DNA from: Thermoplasmata archaeon
GTDB taxonomy: Archaea; Thermoplasmatota; Thermoplasmata; Lutacidiplasmatales; UBA184
NCBI GenBank assembly: GCA_030037035.1
Contig: JASHSA010000191.1
Coordinates: 1-8,639 of the forward strand
Direction of reading: 5' to 3'
Length of the DNA: 8,639 nt
A program made the position numbers and the translations under genes. This document shows positions 6,157 through 8,639 of this stretch, piece by piece. The notes beneath the pieces were generated by a model. It was given only the letters and a program-made list of their open reading frames with translations, was not told the origin of the DNA and ran no database searches. Each line of letters opens with the position of its first letter. Position 1 is the first letter of the stretch.

Positions 6157-6162
6157 TATAAA
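6157..6162 (+). promoter_or_regulatory. TATA box candidate for the M20 hydrolase gene
   Basis: TATAAA followed by GAGTTAAG, the best TATA match in the window and placed in the divergent intergenic region. Using the usual spacing, transcription would start near 6185, giving a leader of about 58 nt before ATG 6243. Consistent with a leadered mRNA, a weak Shine-Dalgarno-like GGAAGA at 6232-6237 sits five bases before that ATG. Confidence 0.5.
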
Positions 6163-6242
6163 GAGTTAAGGCGCGGGATTCCCTGCGGGTCCTCCGTACG
6201 TATCCGAAGGGTCCGCCGTCGTAGGGCCGCTGGAAGATTCCG

Positions 6243-7322
6243 ATGAAGCGCCAGATGGTGGACATGCTCGCGGAGCTGGTGAAGATCCCGAGCGACCCGT
6301 TCTCCGACAAGCAGGAGATCCTCGATTACGTCCAGTCGTTCACCGACCAACTGAGGATGCGCAACACGCTCTTCGGCGACTCCCAGGCGCCGGCGCTCCT
6401 CGCCGAGTCCGGCCAGGCCGGGGTCGTGCTCTCCGGCCACCTCGACACGCCGCCGATCGGCGACTACTGGAGCTTCTCGCAGAGCCAGCTCGCCTCCGGC
6501 CGGATGTACGGCCGCGGGGCGGCGGACATGAAGGGGACGGTCGTCGCGATGCTCGAGGCGGCGCAGGACCTCGTCGCGCGCAAGATCCCGGTCGTCCTCG
6601 CGTTCACGACCGACGAGGAGACGGCGATGCAGGGCGCCGTCGCGCTCGCGAAAACGCTCCCGCTCCGCCGCGCGAAGGCGGTCGTCGTCGGCGAGCCGAC
6701 CGGCCTGCGCGTCGCCTACGCCGAGAAGGGCGTCCTCGACCTCGCGATCGAGACGCGGGGCAAGGCGGCGCACGGCGCGATGCCGCACCTCGGGGAGAAC
6801 GCGATCACGAAGATGATGCGGATCCTCCGCGGCCTCGAGTCGTTCAAGAGCCGCATCGCCCACCCGGAGCTCGGGACGGTCACGCTCAACATCGGGACGT
6901 TCAACGGCGGCACGAGGATCAACGTCGTCCCGAGCAAGTGCACCGCCGAGGTCGACATCCGCTTCCCCCCGCCGTACACCCCCGAGCAGCTCTACCACGA
7001 GATCGAGGAGCACCTGCGCCGGATCAAGACGCCGTTCACGCTGCGGCGGATCGTGACGATGCCGGCGGTCCAGATCAACCCGGCCGCCGACCACGTCCGC
7101 GTCCTCCAGGAGGTCGCGCAGGCGGAGACGACCGTCCTCGTCCACGCCTCCGAGGCGGTCCACTACGCCCAGGTGAACCCCCGGGTCGTCATCTTCGGCG
7201 CCGGCGAGGAGGAGCTCTCCCACCAGGCGAACGAGTACGTCAAGACCGAGGCGGTCGCGCGCGCCACCGAGGTCTACAAGAAGTACGCCCAGCGGCTCGC
7301 GACGATGCGCTCGCTCTCGTAG
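6243..7322 (+). CDS. M20-family metallohydrolase (ArgE/DapE/carboxypeptidase-like)
   Basis: Di-zinc amidohydrolase or peptidase of 359 residues, cytoplasmic (no signal peptide). Metal and catalytic residues are all present: His66 and Asp68 in SGHLDTPP, the bridging Asp95 in GRGAADMKG, the catalytic Glu125 and ligand Glu126 in TTDEETAMQGA, Glu151 in GEPTG, the dimerisation-domain His177 in KAAHGAMPH, and the last ligand His327 in GAGEEELSHQANEYV. The final motif resembles acetylornithine deacetylase (ArgE) more than DapE. Removal of an acyl group from an amino acid is therefore likely, but the substrate is open and no arginine or lysine pathway genes are nearby. An in-frame TAG at 6222 and the lack of other start codons fix ATG 6243. 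It diverges from the PAC2 cluster and is followed after 64 nt by a glycosyltransferase. Confidence 0.92.
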   Translation: MKRQMVDMLAELVKIPSDPFSDKQEILDYVQSFTDQLRMRNTLFGDSQAPALLAESGQAGVVLSGHLDTPPIGDYWSFSQSQLASGRMYGRGAADMKGTVVAMLEAAQDLVARKIPVVLAFTTDEETAMQGAVALAKTLPLRRAKAVVVGEPTGLRVAYAEKGVLDLAIETRGKAAHGAMPHLGENAITKMMRILRGLESFKSRIAHPELGTVTLNIGTFNGGTRINVVPSKCTAEVDIRFPPPYTPEQLYHEIEEHLRRIKTPFTLRRIVTMPAVQINPAADHVRVLQEVAQAETTVLVHASEAVHYAQVNPRVVIFGAGEEELSHQANEYVKTEAVARATEVYKKYAQRLATMRSLS

Positions 7323-7340
7323 GCCCGGCGGGGACCGGGC
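7323..7340 (+). other. GC-rich inverted repeat directly after the M20 stop codon
   Basis: GCCCGG and CCGGGC (6-base arms, 6-base loop) start at the first base after the TAG stop. It could form a stable RNA hairpin at the 3' end of the M20 message. No T-run follows, so it does not look like a classical terminator, and such stems are frequent by chance at this GC content. Confidence 0.2.
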
Positions 7341-7356
7341 GGCGCCGTCCCTCCCC

Positions 7357-7366
7357 ATCAAGTAAG
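7357..7366 (+). promoter_or_regulatory. Candidate TATA-like element before the first glycosyltransferase
   Basis: ATCAAGTAAG is the only A/T-rich patch in the 64-nt gap, centred about 26 nt before the GTG start at 7387. This is the distance expected for a leaderless archaeal transcript. Its TAA is also an in-frame stop that marks the upstream limit of the gene. Confidence 0.35.
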
Positions 7367-7386
7367 CGGCGGCGGTCCCGCCCCGC

Positions 7387-8568
7387 GTGAGGGTCGCCCA
7401 GCTCGCGACGCGCTATCCCCCCGGCCCCGGAGGGGTCGAGCGCCACGTCGCCGAGCTGGCGGCGCACCTCGCGCCGCTCGGGGAGAACGTCGACGTCTTC
7501 ACGAGCGAGCTCTACCGGGAGTACCCCTGGCGGCGGCTCGCGCCGGAGGTCCCGAGGGAGGAGCGCACGGCGTTCGGCACCGTCCACCGCCTGCCGGTCT
7601 GGTCGCTCCCCGGCGCCGCCCACTACACGTTCTTCCGCGGCCTCCCCGGCGCGCTCGAGCGCTTCCGGCCGGAGGTCGTGCACGCCCACACGTACGGGAC
7701 CCACCAGGTCACCGTCGCCGCCCGCCGGCGGCGACGGCACGGCACGCCGTTCGTCGTCACGGCCCATTACCACCCGCCGTGGTCGATCGAGGGAGGCTGG
7801 TGGCGCCGTCGCCTCCGGGGGTTCTACGACCGTCTCCTCGCGGGCCCTACGCTCCGCGAGGCGTCGCGCCTGGTCGTCCAGACCCGCGAGGAGGAGCGGC
7901 TCGTCCGCGCCCTCGGCCTCGATCTGCCTCCGATGACGATCGTCCCGCCCGGCTACGCTCCGCGCGCCGCGCCGGCCGAGCCGGCCGACGCGTTCTCCAA
8001 GCAGTTCTCGATCGAAGGGCCGTTCCTCCTGTTCGTCGGTCGCCGGGCGTCGAACAAGGGGCTCCTCGACCTGGTCGACGCGTTCGCCCGCCTCGGGCGG
8101 AGCCACCCGGAGGCGCGGCTCGTGATCGTCGGGGAGGACGGTGGGATGGGGACGAGGGTCGCCGCCCGCATCGAGGAGCTCGGCCTCGGAACCCGCGCCC
8201 GGCAGGTCGGCCACGTCGCCGACGAGGCGCTCCTCGCCTCCGCCTATCGCGAGGCGCGCGCGGTCGTCCTCCCCAGCGAGTACGAGGCGTTCGGGCTCGT
8301 CCTGCTCGAGGCGATGGCGCAGGGAACGCCGGTCGTCGCGTCGCGGGTCGGGGGGATCCCGGAGATCGTCGACGACGGCCGCACGGGCCTGCTCGTTCCC
8401 CCGAACGAGCCCTCCGCGCTGGCCGAGGCGTTGGAGCGCCTTTGGAGCGACCCCGAGCTGCGCCGTCGGCTCGGCGACGCCGGACGGACCGACGTCGTGC
8501 CGCGGTACCGATGGGAGGCCGTCGCGGCGTCGCTCGACCGCGTCTATCGGGAGGTCCTCGGCGGATGA
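7387..8568 (+). CDS. Glycosyltransferase family 4 (GT-B fold)
   Basis: Retaining glycosyltransferase of 393 residues that would move a sugar from a nucleotide-sugar donor to a glycan or lipid acceptor at the cytoplasmic side of the membrane; donor and acceptor cannot be told from sequence. The N-terminal Rossmann domain starts RVAQLATRYPPGPGGVERHV, where the Gly-Gly (15-16) contacts the donor, and contains VVHAHTYGTHQV. The C-terminal domain starts near FLLFVGRRASNKGLLDLVDAF (Arg219/220 and Lys224 bind donor phosphates). It has the GT4 E-x7-E motif, EAFGLVLLE (Glu300 to Glu308), followed by AMAQGTPVVASRVGGIPEIV. An in-frame TAA at 7363-7365 and the conserved N-terminus support GTG 7387. Its TGA overlaps the ATG of a second glycosyltransferase. 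Confidence 0.94.
   Translation: MRVAQLATRYPPGPGGVERHVAELAAHLAPLGENVDVFTSELYREYPWRRLAPEVPREERTAFGTVHRLPVWSLPGAAHYTFFRGLPGALERFRPEVVHAHTYGTHQVTVAARRRRRHGTPFVVTAHYHPPWSIEGGWWRRRLRGFYDRLLAGPTLREASRLVVQTREEERLVRALGLDLPPMTIVPPGYAPRAAPAEPADAFSKQFSIEGPFLLFVGRRASNKGLLDLVDAFARLGRSHPEARLVIVGEDGGMGTRVAARIEELGLGTRARQVGHVADEALLASAYREARAVVLPSEYEAFGLVLLEAMAQGTPVVASRVGGIPEIVDDGRTGLLVPPNEPSALAEALERLWSDPELRRRLGDAGRTDVVPRYRWEAVAASLDRVYREVLGG
8550..8555 (+). promoter_or_regulatory. Ribosome binding site for the second glycosyltransferase
   Basis: GGAGGT lies inside the end of the first glycosyltransferase gene, nine bases before the ATG at 8565. It is the most complete Shine-Dalgarno sequence I found next to a start codon in the window, and it supports that start. 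Confidence 0.55.
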
Positions 8569-8639
8569 AGGTCGTTCACGTCACGCTCCGGTTCGACGCC
8601 CCCGGGGGCGTCGAAACGAACGTGCGCGAGCTCGCGCGC
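8565..8639 (+). CDS. Second glycosyltransferase family 4 protein (3'-truncated by window edge)
   Basis: Only the first 25 codons are visible. They read MKVVHVTLRFDAPGGVETNV and onward to RELAR, the typical GT4 N-terminal beta strand plus the donor-site Gly-Gly followed by VE, closely parallel to the preceding gene (PGGVERHVAEL). The ATG overlaps the TGA of that gene (ATGA) and has a good ribosome binding site, so the two glycosyltransferases are almost certainly co-transcribed. They may act successively on the same glycan, which is an inference. Confidence 0.85.
   Translation, partial: MKVVHVTLRFDAPGGVETNVRELAR

Noticed and set aside
6072..7361. A 429-codon minus-strand frame opposite the M20 gene
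   Set aside because: Its sequence is Arg/Asp/Leu/Val shadow composition complementary to the M20 gene, which has all its catalytic motifs intact.
1..8639. CRISPR arrays, insertion sequences, integrases, toxin-antitoxin or defence genes
   Set aside because: No direct-repeat arrays, transposase motifs or terminal repeats were seen. All genes are housekeeping or glycan-related and share the same base composition by eye.

Overview
This is an ordinary but informative stretch of a very GC-rich (by eye roughly 70% or more) archaeal chromosome. Several genes point to Archaea: an archaeal-type Dph2 (diphthamide synthesis), a homodimer-type nascent polypeptide-associated complex protein with a UBA tail, a PAC2-family proteasome-assembly-chaperone-like protein, and an Ard1/RimI-like acetyltransferase. 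The HMG-CoA reductase at the left edge is of the bacterial-like class II, which among archaea is known from Thermoplasmatota and Archaeoglobi. A GC-rich Thermoplasmatota lineage is therefore my best guess, but it is an inference. The complete genes end in TGA (6) or TAG (4), never TAA. Four of the nine complete genes start with GTG.

Layout. (1) Plus strand, 1-1551: the 3' part of HMG-CoA reductase (mevalonate/isoprenoid lipid pathway), joined by an ATGA overlap to pdxT (pyridoxal 5'-phosphate synthase glutaminase). (2) Minus strand, 1545-6047, read right to left: PAC2-family protein, GNAT acetyltransferase, a four-CBS-domain protein with a C-terminal ribosome-hibernation-factor-like domain, NAC, a NUDIX hydrolase and dph2. 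Spacings run from a 17-nt overlap to a 34-nt gap, so this looks like one operon, possibly with internal promoters. pdxT and dph2 converge and overlap by 7 nt. (3) A 195-nt divergent intergenic region, 6048-6242, with promoter-like elements for both directions. (4) Plus strand, 6243-8639: an M20-family metallohydrolase (ArgE/DapE-like), then a GT4 glycosyltransferase and the first 25 codons of a second one, joined by an ATGA overlap. This probably begins a surface-glycan or glycolipid gene group beyond the window.

Functionally, the minus-strand cluster reads as a protein-biogenesis and protein-fate operon. It combines nascent-chain binding (NAC), possible N-terminal acetylation (GNAT), a possible ribosome-silencing or hibernation factor under CBS ligand control, elongation factor 2 modification (Dph2), and proteasome-related assembly (PAC2). 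The most interesting item is the CBS-HPF fusion directly upstream of NAC. I see no mobile elements, CRISPR arrays, tRNAs or rRNAs, and no intergenic stretch longer than 195 nt.
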